64,000 nucleotides of DNA. Origin: Cylicocyclus nassatus (lineage: Eukaryota; Nematoda; Chromadorea; Rhabditida; Strongylidae). The first letter of the stretch is position 1, and every line of letters begins with the position of its first letter. A model generated the notes under the pieces. It had not been told where the DNA came from. It was given only the letters and a program-made list of their open reading frames with translations, and ran no database searches. Both the position numbers and the translations under genes were made by a program. Shown piece after piece: positions 24,123-37,079 of the stretch. The stretch covers positions 124,001-188,000 of the forward strand of contig CATQJL010000190.1 of assembly GCA_958299035.1 (NCBI GenBank), given 5' to 3'.

Positions 24123-27100
24123 GTGTCAAGGCCTATGAATGCGTGTCAAGGCCTACGAGTGCGTGTCAAGGCCTACGAGTGCGTGTCAAGGCCTACGAAT
24201 GCGTGTCAAGGCCTAAGAGTGCGTGTCAAGGCCTACGAATGAGTGTCAAGGCCTACGAGTGCGTGTCAAGGCCTACGAGTGCGTGTCAAGGCCTACGAAT
24301 AAGTGTCAAGGCCTATGAATGCGTGTCAAGGCCTACGAGTGCGTGTCAAGGCCTATGAATGCGTGTCAAGGCCTACGAGTGCGTGTCAAGGCCTACGAGT
24401 GCGTGTCAAGGCCTACGAGTGCGTGTCAAGGTAAGTGTCAAGGCCTATGAATGCGTGTCAAGGCCTACGAGTGAGTGTCAAGGCCCACGAGTGCGTGTCA
24501 AAGCCTATGAATGCGTGTCAAGGCCCACGAGTGCGTGTCAAGGCCTACGAGTGCGTGTCAAGGCCTACGAGTGCGTGTCAAGGCCTACGAATGAGTGTCA
24601 AGGCCTACGAATGAGTGTCAAGGCCTACGAGTGCGTGTCAAGGTAAGTGTCAAGGCCTATGAATGCGTGTCAAGGCCTACGAGTGAGTGTCAAGGCCCAC
24701 GAGTGCGTGTCAAAGCCTACGAGTGAGTGTCAAGGCCCACGAGTGCGTGTCAAAGCCTACGAGTGCGTGTCAAGGTAAGTGTCAAGGCCTATGAATGCGT
24801 GTCAAGGCCTACGAGTGATTGTCAAGGCCCACGAGTGCGTGTCAAAGCCTACGAGTGAGTGTCAAGGCCCACGAGTGCGTGTCAAGGCCTACGAGTGCGT
24901 GTCAAGACCTACGAGTGCTTGTCAAGGCCTACGAGTGCGTGTCAAGGCCTACGAGTGCGTGTCAAGGCCTATGAATGCGTGTCAAGGCCTACGAGTGAGT
25001 GTCAAGGCCCACGAGTGCGTGTCAAAGCCTATGAATGCGTGTCAAGGCCCACGAGTGCGTGTCAAGGCCTACGAGTGCGTGTCAAGGCCTATGAATGCGT
25101 GTCAAGGCCTACGAGTGAGTGTCAAGGCCCACGAGTGCGTGTCAAGGCCTACGAGTGCGTGTCAAGGTAAGTGTCAAGGCCTATGAATGCGTGTCAAGGC
25201 CTACGAGTGAGTGTCAAGGCCCACGAGTGCGTGTCAAAGCCTACGAGTGAGTGTCAAGGCCCACGAGTGCGTGTCAAAGCCTATGAATGCGTGTCAAGGC
25301 CTGCGAGTGCGTGTCAAGGCCTACGAGTGCGTGTCAAGGCCTACGAGTGCGTGTCAAGGCCTACGAATGAGTGTCAAGGCCTACGAATGAGTGTCAAGGC
25401 CTACGAGTGCGTGTCAAGGCCTACGAGTGAGTGTCAAGGCCCACGAATGAGTGTCAAGGCCTATGAATGCGTGTCAAGGCCTATGAATGCGTGTCAAGGC
25501 CTACGAGTGCGTGCCAAGGCCTACGAGTGCGTGTCAAGGCCTACGAATGCGTGTCAAGGCCTACGAATGAGAATCGAGGCCTATGAATGCGTGTCAAGGC
25601 CCACGAATGAGTATCAAGGCCTACGAGTGCGTGTCAAGGCCTACGAGTGCGTGTCAAGGTAAGTGTCAAGGCCTATGAATGCGTGTCAAGGCCTACGAGT
25701 GAGTGTCAAGGCCCACGAGTGCGTGTCAAGGCCTACGAGTGCGTGTCAAGGCCTACGAATGAGTGTCAAGGCCTACGAATGAGTGTCAAGGCCTACGAGT
25801 GCGTGTCAAGGCCCACGAGTGAGTGTCAAGGCCCACGAGTGCGTGTCAAGGCCTATGAATGCGTGTCAAGGCCTACGAGTGCGTGTCAAGGCCTACGAGT
25901 GCGTGTCAAGGCCTACGAATGCGTGTCAAGGCCTACGAGTGCGTGTCAAGGCCTACGAATGAGTGTCAAGGCCTACGAGTGCGTGTCAAGGCCTACGAGT
26001 GCGTGTCAAGGCCTACGAATAAGTGTCAAGGCCTATGAATGCGTGTCAAGGCCTACGAGTGCGTGTCAAGGCCTATGAATGCGTGTCAAGGCCTACGAGT
26101 GCGTGTCAAGGCCTACGAGTGCGTGTCAAGGCCTACGAGTGAGTGTCAAGGCCTACGAGTGCGTGTCAAGGCCTACGAGTGAGTGTCAAGGCCCACGAGT
26201 GCGTGTCAAGGCCTACGAGTGCGTGTCAAGGCCTATGAATGCGTGTCAAGGCCTACGAATGAGTGTCAAGGCCTATGAATGCGTGTCAAGGCCTACGAGT
26301 GCGTGTCAAGGCCTACGAGTGCGTGTCAAGGCCTACAAATGCGTGTCAAGGCCCACGAATGCGTGTCAAGGCCTACGAATGCGTGTTAAGGCCCACGAGT
26401 GCGTGTCAAGGCCTACGAGTGAGTGTCAAGGCCCACGAGTGCGTGTCAAGGCCTACGAGTGAGTGTCAAGGCCTACGAGTGAGTGTCAATGCCCACGAGT
26501 GCGTGTCAAAGCCTATGAATGCGTGTCAAGGCCTGCGAGTGCGTGTCAAGGCCCACGAGTGCGTGTCAAGGCCTACGAGTGAGTGTCAAGGCCCACGAGT
26601 GCGTGTCAAGGCCTACGAGTGCGTGTCAAGGCCTACGAGTGAGTGTCAATGCCCACGGGTGCGTGTCAAGGCCTACAAATGGGTGTCAAGGCCCACGAGT
26701 GAGTGTCAAGGCCTACGAGTGCGTGTCAAGGCCTACGAGTGCGTGTCAAGGTAAGTGTCAAGGCCTATGAATGCGTGTCAAGGCCTACGAGTGAGTGTCA
26801 AGGCCCACGAGTGCGTGTCAAAGCCTATGAATGCGTGTCAAGGCCTGCGAGTGCGTGTCAAGGCCTACGAGTGCGTGTCAAGGCCTACGAGTGCGTGTCA
26901 AGGCCTACGAATGAGTGTCAAGGCCTACGAATGAGTGTCAAGGCCTACGAGTGCGTGTCAAGGCCTACGAGTGAGTGTCAAGGCCCACGAGTGCGTGTCA
27001 AGGCCTATGAATGCGTGTCAAGGCCTACGAGTGCGTGTCAAGGCCTACGAGTGCGTGTCAAGGCCTACGAATGCGTGTCAAGGCCTAAGAGTGCGTGTCA

Positions 27101-28118
27101 AGGCCTACGAATGAGTGTCAAGGCCTACGAGTGCGTGTCAAGGCCTACGAGTGCGTGTCAAGGCCTACGAATAAGTGTCAAGGCCTATGAATGCGTGTCA
27201 AGGCCTACGAGTGCGTGTCAAGGCCTATGAATGCGTGTCAAGGCCTACGAGTGCGTGTCAAGGCCTACGAGTGCGTGTCAAGGCCTACGAGTGCGTGTCA
27301 AGGTAAGTGTCAAGGCCTATGAATGCGTGTCAAGGCCTACGAGTGAGTGTCAAGGCCCACGAGTGCGTGTCAAAGCCTATGAATGCGTGTCAAGGCCCAC
27401 GAGTGCGTGTCAAGGCCTACGAGTGCGTGTCAAGGCCTACGAGTGCGTGTCAAGGCCTACGAATGAGTGTCAAGGCCTACGAATGAGTGTCAAGGCCTAC
27501 GAGTGCGTGTCAAGGCCTACGAGTGCGTGTCAAGGCCTACGAATAAGTGTCAAGGCCTATGAATGCGTGTCAAGGCCTACGAGTGCGTGTCAAGGCCTAT
27601 GAATGCGTGTCAAGGCCTACGAGTGCGTGTCAAGGCCTACGAGTGCGTGTCAAGGCCTACGAGTGAGTGTCAAGGCCTACGAGTGCGTGTCAAGGCCTAC
27701 GAGTGAGTGTCAAGGCCCACGAGTGCGTGTCAAGGCCTACGAGTGCGTGTCAAGGCCTATGAATGCGTGTCAAGGCCTACGAATGAGTGTCAAGGCCTAT
27801 GAATGCGTGTCAAGGCCTACGAGTGCGTGTCAAGGCCTACGAGTGCGTGTCAAGGCCTACAAATGCGTGTCAAGGCCCACGAATGCGTGTCAAGGCCTAC
27901 GAATGCGTGTTTAGGCCCACGAGTGCGTGTCAAGGCCTACGAGTGAGTGTCAAGGCCCACGAGTGCGTGTCAAGGCCTACGAGTGCGTGTCAAGGCCTAC
28001 GAGTGAGTGTCAATGCCCACGAGTGCGTGTCAAGGCCTACAAATGGGTGTCAAGGCCCACGAGTGAGTGTCAAGGCCTACGAGTGCGTGTCAAGGCCTAC
28101 GAGTGCGTGTCAAGGTAA
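24123..28118 (+). repeat. 3,996-bp higher-order unit, copy 2
   Basis: Exact-looking twin of 20127-24122. It ends at the 12-bp unit 28107-28118. The next short unit follows only 52 bp later, and a different higher-order organisation (domain C) begins. Confidence 0.9.
24647..26061 (+). repeat. 1.4-kb core of the 2,140-bp family, copy 5
   Basis: Carries the same GATTGTCAAGG and GAGAATCGAGG markers as copy 4 and lies at the corresponding position of the second 3,996-bp copy. Confidence 0.87.
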
Positions 28119-29462
28119 GTGTCAAGGCCTATGAATGCGTGTCAAGGCCTACGAGTGAGTGTCAAGGTAAGTGTCAAGGCCTACGAATGCGTGTCAAGGC
28201 CTAAGAGTGCGTGTCAAGGCCTACGAATGAGTGTCAAGGCCTACGAGTGCGTGTCAAGGCCTACGAGTGCGTGTCAAGGCCTACGAATAAGTGTCAAGGC
28301 CTATGAATGCGTGTCAAGGCCTACGAGTGCGTATCAAGGCCTATGAATGCGTGTCAAGGCCTACGAGTGCGTGTCAAGGCCTACGAGTGCGTGTCAAGGC
28401 CTACGAGTGCGTGTCAAGGTAAGTGTCAAGGCCTATGAATGCGTGTCAAGGCCTACGAGTGAGTGTCAAGGCCCACGAGTGCGTGTCAAAGCCTATGAAT
28501 GCGTGTCAAGGCCCACGAGTGCGTGTCAAGGCCTACGAGTGCGTGTCAAGGCCTACGAGTGCGTGTCAAGGCCTACGAATGAGTGTCAAGGCCTACGAAT
28601 GAGTGTCAAGGCCTACGAGTGCGTGTCAAGGCCTATGAATGCGTGTCAAGGCCTACGAGTGCGTGTCAAGGTAAGTGTCAAGGCCTATGAATGCGTGTCA
28701 AGGCCTACGAGTGAGTGTCAAGGCCCACGAGTGCGTGTCAAAGCCTATGAATGCGTGTCAAGGCCTGCGAGTGCGTGTCAAGGCCCACGAGTGCGTGTCA
28801 AGGCCTACGAGTGAGTGTCAAGGCCCACGAGTGCGTGTCAAGGCCTACGAGTGCGTGTCAAGGCCTACGAGTGAGTGTCAATGCCCACGAGTGCGTGTCA
28901 AGGCCTACAAATGGGTGTCAAGGCCCACGAGTGAGTGTCAAGGCCTACGAGTGCGTGTCAAGGCCTACGAGTGCGTGTCAAGGTAAGTGTCAAGGCCTAT
29001 GAATGCGTGTCAAGGCCTACGAGTGAGTGTCAAGGCCCACGAGTGCGTGTCAAAGCCTATGAATGCGTGTCAAGGCCTGCGAGTGCGTGTCAAGGCCTAC
29101 GAGTGCGTGTCAAGGCCTACGAGTGCGTGTCAAGGCCTACGAATGACTGTCAAGGCCTACGAATGAGTGTCAAGGCCTACGAGTGCGTGTCAAGGCCTAC
29201 GAGTGAGTGTCAAGGCCCACGAGTGCGTGTCAAGGCCTATGAATGCGTGTCAAGGCCTACGAGTGCGTGTCAAGGCCTACGAGTGCGTGTCAAGGCCTAC
29301 GAATGCGTGTCAAGGCCTAAGAGTGCGTGTCAAGGCCTACGAATGAGTGTCAAGGCCTACGAGTGCGTGTCAAGGCCTACGAGTGCGTGTCAAGGCCTAC
29401 GAATAAGTGTCAAGGCCTATGAATGCGTGTCAAGGCCTACGAGTGCGTATCAAGGCCTATGA

Positions 29463-30490
29463 ATGCGTGTCAAGGCCTACGAGTGCGTGTCAAGGCCTAC
29501 GAGTGCGTGTCAAGGCCTACGAGTGCGTGTCAAGGTAAGTGTCAAGGCCTATGAATGCGTGTCAAGGCCTACGAGTGAGTGTCAAGGCCCACGAGTGCGT
29601 GTCAAAGCCTATGAATGCGTGTCAAGGCCCACGAGTGCGTGTCAAGGCCTACGAGTGCGTGTCAAGGCCTACGAGTGCGTGTCAAGGCCTACGAATGAGT
29701 GTCAAGGCCTACGAATGAGTGTCAAGGCCTACGAGTGCGTGTCAAGGCCTATGAATGCGTGTCAAGGCCTACGAGTGCGTGTCAAGGCCTACGAGTGCGT
29801 GTCAAGGCCTACGAGTGCGTGTCAAGGTAAGTGTCAAGGCCTATGAATGCGTGTCAAGGCCTACGAGTGAGTGTCAAGGCCCACGAGTGCGTGTCAAAGC
29901 CCATGAATGCGTGTCAAGGCCCACGAGTGCGTGTCAAGGCCTACGAGTGCGTGTCAAGGCCTACGAGTGCGTGTCAAGGCCTACGAATGAGTGTCAAGGC
30001 CTACGAATGAGTGTCAAGGCCTACGAGTGCGTGTCAAGGCCTATGAATGCGTGTCAAGGCCTACGAGTGCGTGTCAAGGCCTACGAGTGCGTGTCAAGGC
30101 CCACGAGTGCGTGTCAAGGCCTACGAGTGCGTGTCAAGGCCTACGAGTGAGTGTCAAGGCCCACGAGTGCGTGTCAAGGCCTACAAATGCGTGTCAAGGC
30201 CCACGAGTGCGTGTCAAGGCCTACGAATGCGTGTCAAGGCCCACGAGTGCGTGTCAAGGCCCACGAGTGCGTGTCAAGGCCTACGAGTGAGTGTCAAGGC
30301 CCACGAGTGCGTGTCAAGGCCTACGAGTGAGTGTCAAGGTAAGTGTCAAGGCCTATGAATGCGTGTCAAGGCCTACGAGTGCGTGTCAAGGCCTACGAAT
30401 GCGTGTCAAGGCCCACGAGTGCGTGTCAAGGCCTACGAGTGAGTGTCAAGGCCCACGAGTGCGTGTCAAGGCCTACAAATGCGTGTCAAG
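29463..30490 (+). repeat. 3,127-bp offset duplication, copy 1
   Basis: Repeats at 32590-33617 and again at about 34146-35173. Short units at 29527, 29819 and 30331 correspond to 32654, 32946, 33458 and to 34210, 34502, 35014 (spacings 292 and 512). A distinctive monomer is CAAAGCCCATGAATGC. The left part also matches 28347-28606. Confidence 0.84.
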
Positions 30491-31754
30491 GCCTACGAAT
30501 GAGTGTCAAGGCCTATGAATGCGTGTCAAGGCCTACGAGTGCGTGTCAAGGCCTACGAGTGCGTGTCAAGGCCTACAAATGCGTGTCAAGGCCCACGAAT
30601 GCGTGTCAAGGCCTACGAATGCGTGTTAAGGCCCACGAGTGCGTGTCAAGGCCTACGAGTGCGTGTCAAGGCCTACAAATGCGTGTCAAGGCCCACGAAT
30701 GCGTGTCAAGGCCTACGAATGCGTGTTAAGGCCCACGAGTGCGTGTCAAGGCCTACGAGTGCGTGTCAAGGCCTACGAGTGAGTGTCAAGGCCTACGAGT
30801 GCGTGTCAAGGCCTACGAGTGAGTGTCAAGGCCCACGAGTGCGTGTCAAGGCCTATGAATGCTTGTCAAGGCCTACGAGTGCGTGTCAAGGCCTACGAGT
30901 GAGTGTCAAGGCCCACGAGTGCGTGTCAAGGCCTACGAGTGCGTGTCAAGGCCTATGAAGGCGTGTCAAGGCCTACGAATGAGTGTCAAGGCCTATGAAT
31001 GCGTGTCAAGGCCTACGAGTGCGTGTCAAGGCCTACAAATGCGTGTCAAGGCCCACGAGTGCGTGTCAAGGCCTACGAGTGAGTGTCAAGGCCCACGAGT
31101 GCGTGTCAAGGCCTACGAGTGCGTGTCAAGGCCTACGAGTGAGTGTCAAGGCCCACGAGTGCGTGTCAAGGCCTACAAATGCGTGTCAAGGCCCACGAGT
31201 GCGTGTCAAGGCCTACGAGTGCGTGTCAAGGCTTACGAGTGCGTGTCAAGGCCTACGAGTGCGTGTCAAGGCCCACGAGTGAGTGTCAAGGCCCACGAGT
31301 GAGTGTCAAGGACCACGAGTGCGTGTCAAGGCCTACGAATAAGTGTCAAGGCCTACGAGTGCGTGTCAAGGTAAGTGTCAAGGCCTATGAATGCGTGTCA
31401 AGGCCTACGAGTGCGTGTCAAGGCCTACGAGTGCTTGTCAAGGCCTACGAGTGCGTGTCAAGGCCTACGAGTGCGTGTCAAGGCCTACGAGTGAGTGTCA
31501 AGGCCTACGAGTGCGTGTCAAGGCCTACGAGTGCTTGTCAAGGCCTACGAGTGCGTGTCAAGGCCTACGAGTGCGTGTCAAGGCCTACGAGTGAGTGTCA
31601 AGGTTCACGAGTGCGTGTCAAGGCCTACGAGTGCGTGTCAAGGCCTACGAGTGCGTGTCAAGGCCCACGAGTGAGTGTCAAGGCCCACGAATGAGTGTCA
31701 AGGCCCACGAGTGCGTGTCAAGGCCTACGAATAAGTGTCAAGGCCTACGAGTGC

Positions 31755-31793
31755 GTGTCAGGCCTACGAGTGCGTGTCAAGGCCTACTAGTGC
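31755..31793 (+). repeat. First 19-bp GTGTCAGG unit plus SpeI-site monomer
   Basis: 31755-31773 is a 19-bp unit lacking one A, and 31774-31793 is a monomer reading CTACTAGTGC with a SpeI site. This pair is the hallmark of domain D but occurs here once, about 12 kb to the left of the next copy at 43528. Nearby CTTGTCAAGG monomers (31434, 31534) also match domain D. Confidence 0.9.
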
Positions 31794-32253
31794 GTGTCAA
31801 GGCCTACGAGTGCGTGTCAAGGCCTACGAGTGCGTGTCAAGGCCTACGAGTGCGTGTCAAGGCCTACGAGTGAGTGTCAAGGCCCACGAGTGCGTGTCAA
31901 GGCCTACGAGTGCGTGTCAAGGCCTACGAATAAGTGTCAAGGCCTATGAATGCGTGTCAAGGCCTACGAGTGCGTGTCAAGGCCTATGAATGCGTGTCAA
32001 GGCCTACGAGTGCGTGTCAAGGCCTACGAGTGCGTGTCAAGGCCTACGAGTGAGTGTCAAGGCCTACGAGTGCGTGTCAAGGCCTACGAGTGAGTGTCAA
32101 GGCCCACGAGTGCGTGTCAAGGCCTATGAATGCGTGTCAAGGCCTACGAGTGCGTGTCAAGGCCTACGAGTGAGTGTCAAGGCCCACGAGTGCGTGTCAA
32201 GGCCTACGAGTGCGTGTCAAGGCCTATGAATGCGTGTCAAGGCCTACGAATGA

Positions 32254-33809
32254 GTGTCAAGGCCTATGAATGCGTGTCAAGGCCTACGAGTGCGTGTCAA
32301 GGCCTACAAATGCGTGTCAAGGCCCACGAGTGCGTGTCAAGGCCTACGAGTGCGTGTCAAGGCCTATGAATGCGTGTCAAGGCCTACGAGTGCGTGTCAA
32401 GGCCTACGAGTGCGTGTCAAGGCCTACGAATGCGTGTCAAGGCCTATGAATGCGTGTCAAGGCCTACGAATGAGTGTCAAGGCCTACGAGTGCGTGTCAA
32501 GGCCTACGAGTGCGTGTCAAGGCCTACGAATAAGTGTCAAGGCCTATGAATGCGTGTCAAGGCCTACGAGTGCGTATCAAGGCCTATGAATGCGTGTCAA
32601 GGCCTACGAGTGCGTGTCAAGGCCTACGAGTGCGTGTCAAGGCCTACGAGTGCGTGTCAAGGTAAGTGTCAAGGCCTATGAATGCGTGTCAAGGCCTACG
32701 AGTGAGTGTCAAGGCCCACGAGTGCGTGTCAAAGCCTATGAATGCGTGTCAAGGCCCACGAGTGCGTGTCAAGGCCTACGAGTGCGTGTCAAGGCCTACG
32801 AGTGCGTGTCAAGGCCTACGAATGAGTGTCAAGGCCTACGAATGAGTGTCAAGGCCTACGAGTGCGTGTCAAGGCCTATGAATGCGTGTCAAGGCCTACG
32901 AGTGCGTGTCAAGGCCTACGAGTGCGTGTCAAGGCCTACGAGTGCGTGTCAAGGTAAGTGTCAAGGCCTATGAATGCGTGTCAAGGCCTACGAGTGAGTG
33001 TCAAGGCCCACGAGTGCGTGTCAAAGCCCATGAATGCGTGTCAAGGCCCACGAGTGCGTGTCAAGGCCTACGAGTGCGTGTCAAGGCCTACGAGTGCGTG
33101 TCAAGGCCTACGAATGAGTGTCAAGGCCTACGAATGAGTGTCAAGGCCTACGAGTGCGTGTCAAGGCCTATGAATGCGTGTCAAGGCCTACGAGTGCGTG
33201 TCAAGGCCTACGAGTGCGTGTCAAGGCCCACGAGTGCGTGTCAAGGCCTACGAGTGCGTGTCAAGGCCTACGAGTGAGTGTCAAGGCCCACGAGTGCGTG
33301 TCAAGGCCTACAAATGCGTGTCAAGGCCCACGAGTGCGTGTCAAGGCCTACGAATGCGTGTCAAGGCCCACGAGTGCGTGTCAAGGCCCACGAGTGCGTG
33401 TCAAGGCCTACGAGTGAGTGTCAAGGCCCACGAGTGCGTGTCAAGGCCTACGAGTGAGTGTCAAGGTAAGTGTCAAGGCCTATGAATGCGTGTCAAGGCC
33501 TACGAGTGCGTGTCAAGGCCTACGAATGCGTGTCAAGGCCCACGAGTGCGTGTCAAGGCCTACGAGTGAGTGTCAAGGCCCACGAGTGCGTGTCAAGGCC
33601 TACAAATGCGTGTCAAGGCCCACGAGTGCGTGTCAAGGCCTACGAATGCGTGTCAAGGCCCACGAGTGCGTGTCAAGGCCTACGAGTGAGTGTCAAGGCC
33701 TACGAGTGAGTGTCAAGGCCCACGAGTGCGTGTCAAGGCCCACGAGTGCGTGTCAAGGCCTACGAGTGCGTGTCAAGGCCTATGAATGCGTGTCAAGGCC
33801 TACGAATGA
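32254..33809 (+). repeat. 1,556-bp tandem duplication, copy 1
   Basis: Followed immediately by its twin at 33810. Both start with the same CTATGAATGC / CTACGAGTGC / CTACAAATGC order and contain the GCGTATCAAGG monomer and the 292/512-bp short-unit spacing. Confidence 0.84.
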
Positions 33810-35250
33810 GTGTCAAGGCCTATGAATGCGTGTCAAGGCCTACGAGTGCGTGTCAAGGCCTACAAATGCGTGTCAAGGCCCACGAGTGCGTGTCAAGGCC
33901 TACGAGTGCGTGTCAAGGCCTATGAATGCGTGTCAAGGCCTACGAGTGCGTGTCAAGGCCTACGAGTGCGTGTCAAGGCCTACGAATGCGTGTCAAGGCC
34001 TATGAATGCGTGTCAAGGCCTACGAATGAGTGTCAAGGCCTACGAGTGCGTGTCAAGGCCTACGAGTGCGTGTCAAGGCCTACGAATAAGTGTCAAGGCC
34101 TATGAATGCGTGTCAAGGCCTACGAGTGCGTATCAAGGCCTATGAATGCGTGTCAAGGCCTACGAGTGCGTGTCAAGGCCTACGAGTGCGTGTCAAGGCC
34201 TACGAGTGCGTGTCAAGGTAAGTGTCAAGGCCTATGAATGCGTGTCAAGGCCTACGAGTGAGTGTCAAGGCCCACGAGTGCGTGTCAAAGCCTATGAATG
34301 CGTGTCAAGGCCCACGAGTGCGTGTCAAGGCCTACGAGTGCGTGTCAAGGCCTACGAGTGCGTGTCAAGGCCTACGAATGAGTGTCAAGGCCTACGAATG
34401 AGTGTCAAGGCCTACGAGTGCGTGTCAAGGCCTATGAATGCGTGTCAAGGCCTACGAGTGCGTGTCAAGGCCTACGAGTGCGTGTCAAGGCCTACGAGTG
34501 CGTGTCAAGGTAAGTGTCAAGGCCTATGAATGCGTGTCAAGGCCTACGAGTGAGTGTCAAGGCCCACGAGTGCGTGTCAAAGCCCATGAATGCGTGTCAA
34601 GGCCCACGAGTGCGTGTCAAGGCCTACGAGTGCGTGTCAAGGCCTACGAGTGCGTGTCAAGGCCTACGAATGAGTGTCAAGGCCTACGAATGAGTGTCAA
34701 GGCCTACGAGTGCGTGTCAAGGCCTATGAATGCGTGTCAAGGCCTACGAGTGCGTGTCAAGGCCTACGAGTGCGTGTCAAGGCCCACGAGTGCGTGTCAA
34801 GGCCTACGAGTGCGTGTCAAGGCCTACGAGTGAGTGTCAAGGCCCACGAGTGCGTGTCAAGGCCTACAAATGCGTGTCAAGGCCCACGAGTGCGTGTCAA
34901 GGCCTACGAATGCGTGTCAAGGCCCACGAGTGCGTGTCAAGGCCCACGAGTGCGTGTCAAGGCCTACGAGTGAGTGTCAAGGCCCACGAGTGCGTGTCAA
35001 GGCCTACGAGTGAGTGTCAAGGTAAGTGTCAAGGCCTATGAATGCGTGTCAAGGCCTACGAGTGCGTGTCAAGGCCTACGAATGCGTGTCAAGGCCCACG
35101 AGTGCGTGTCAAGGCCTACGAGTGAGTGTCAAGGCCCACGAGTGCGTGTCAAGGCCTACAAATGCGTGTCAAGGCCCACGAGTGCGTGTCAAGGCCTACG
35201 AATGCGTGTCAAGGCCCACGAGTGCGTGTCAAGGCCTACGAGTGAGTGTC
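33810..35250 (+). repeat. 1,556-bp tandem duplication, copy 2
   Basis: Twin of the block starting at 32254. The right end is approximate: the match fades in the stretch that begins the four-fold 0.9-kb block. Confidence 0.8.
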
Positions 35251-35873
35251 AAGGCCCACGAGTGCGTGTCAAGGCCTACGAGTGCGTGTCAAGGCCTACG
35301 AGTGAGTGTCAATGCCCACGAGTGCGTGTCAAGGCCTACAAATGCGTGTCAAGGCCCACGAGTGCGTGTCAAGGCCTACGAGTGAGTGTCAAGGCCCACG
35401 AGTGCGTGTCAAGGCCTACGAGTGCGTGTCAAGGCCTACGAGTGAGTGTCAAGGCCCACGAGTGCGTGTCAAGGCCTACAAATGCGTGTCAAGGCCCACG
35501 AGTGCGTGTCAAGGCCTACGAATGCGTGTCAAGGCCCACGAGTGCGTGTCAAGGCTTACGAGTGAGTGTCAAGGCCCACGAGTGCGTGTCAAGGCCTACG
35601 AGTGCGTGTCAAGGCCTACGAGTGCGTGTCAAGGTAAGTGTCAAGGCCTATAAATGCGTGTCAAGGCCTACGAGTGCGTGTCAAGGCCTACGAGTGCGTG
35701 TCAAGGCCTACGAATGCGTGTCAAGGCCTACGAGTGCGTGTCAAGGCCTACGAATGAGTGTCAAGGCCTACGAGTGCGTGTCAAGGCCTACGAGTGCGTG
35801 TCAAGGCCTACGAATAAGTGTCAAGGCCTATGAATGCGTGTCAAGGCCTACGAGTGCGTGTCAAGGCCTATGA
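34974..35873 (+). repeat. 0.9-kb block, copy 1 of 4
   Basis: A 900-bp stretch whose plus-strand reading is identical in all four copies (34974, 37080, 38776, 40300). Markers are CAATGCCCAC, GGCTTACG and CTATAAATGC, with short units at 35014 and 35626. The open frame through it is not a gene: it is a chance stop-free run preserved by copying. Confidence 0.88.
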
Positions 35874-36297
35874 ATGCGTGTCAAGGCCTACGAGTGCGTG
35901 TCAAGGCCTACGAGTGCGTGTCAAGGCCTACGAGTGAGTGTCAAGGCCTACGAGTGCGTGTCAAGGCCTACGAGTGAGTGTCAAGGCCCACGAGTGCGTG
36001 TCAAGGCCTACGAGTGCGTGTCAAGGCCTATGAATGCGTGTCAAGGCCCACGAGTGCGTGTCAAGGCCTACGAATGCGTGTCAAGGCCTAAGAGTGCGTG
36101 TCAAGGCCTACGAATGAGTGTCAAGGCCTACGAGTGCGTGTCAAGGCCTACGAGTGCGTGTCAAGGCCTACGAGTGCGTGTCAAGGCCTACGAATAAGTG
36201 TCAAGGCCTATGAATGCGTGTCAAGGCCTACGAGTGCGTATCAAGGCCTATGAATGCGTGTCAAGGCCTACGAGTGCGTGTCAAGGCCTACGAGTGC

Positions 36298-36315
36298 GTG
36301 TCAAACTACGAGTGC
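36298..36315 (+). repeat. 18-bp unit next to a 12-bp unit
   Basis: GTGTCAAACTACGAGTGC: GGCC of the consensus is replaced by AC, a net loss of 2 bp. This is the only monomer I saw that lacks the GGCC core apart from the 12-bp units. It directly abuts the short unit at 36316. Confidence 0.9.
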
Positions 36316-37079
36316 GTGTCAAGGTAAGTGTCAAGGCCTATGAATGCGTGTCAAGGCCTACGAGTGAGTGTCAAGGCCCACGAGTGCGTGTCAAAGCCTA
36401 TGAATGCGTGTCAAGGCCCACGAGTGCGTGTCAAGGCCTACGAGTGCGTGTCAAGGCCTACGAGTGCGTGTCAAGGCCTACGAATGAGTGTCAAGGCCTA
36501 CGAATGAGTGTCAAGGCCTACGAGTGCGTGTCAAGGCCTATGAATGCGTGTCAAGGCCTACGAGTGCGTGTCAAGGCCTACGAGTGCGTGTCAAGGCCTA
36601 CGAGTGCGTGTCAAGGTAAGTGTCAAGGCCTATGAATGCGTGTCAAGGCCTACGAGTGAGTGTCAAGGCCCACGAGTGCGTGTCAAAGCCCATGAATGCG
36701 TGTCAAGGCCCACGAGTGCGTGTCAAGGCCTACGAGTGCGTGTCAAGGCCTACGAGTGCGTGTCAAGGCCTACGAATGAGTGTCAAGGCCTACGAATGAG
36801 TGTCAAGGCCTACGAGTGCGTGTCAAGGCCTATGAATGCGTGTCAAGGCCTACGAGTGCGTGTCAAGGCCTACGAGTGCGTGTCAAGGCCAACGAGTGCG
36901 TGTCAAGGCCTACGAGTGCGTGTCAAGGCCTACGAGTGAGTGTCAAGGCCCACGAGTGCGTGTCAAGGCCTACAAATGCGTGTCAAGGCCCACGAGTGCG
37001 TGTCAAGGCCTACGAATGCGTGTCAAGGCCCACGAGTGCGTGTCAAGGCCCACGAGTGCGTGTCAAGGCCTACGAGTGA

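Larger units (their letters stand above)
5846..28118 (+). repeat. Domain B: 2,140- and 3,996-bp higher-order repeats
   Basis: Characterised by the spacing series 212, 132, 392, 492 bp between successive 12-bp short units, seen complete or partial from 9339 on, and by monomers with CAAAGCC and CCTGCGAG. A 1.4-kb core occurs five times (12351, 14491, 18511, 20651, 24647). Other duplications have offsets of 1,748 bp (6355/8103), 1,500 bp (10055/11555) and 1,388 bp (15998/17386). The domain closes with two adjacent 3,996-bp copies. The embedded adaptor lies in this domain. No gene is present. Confidence 0.85.

Noticed and set aside
34974..35873. Open reading frame of 299 codons, the longest type in the window, and all similar plus-strand frames
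   Set aside because: The same 20-residue pattern appears in all three plus frames, frames begin and end at random variant monomers, there is no promoter or start context, and the frame is not kept across the array. Repeat by-product, not a gene.
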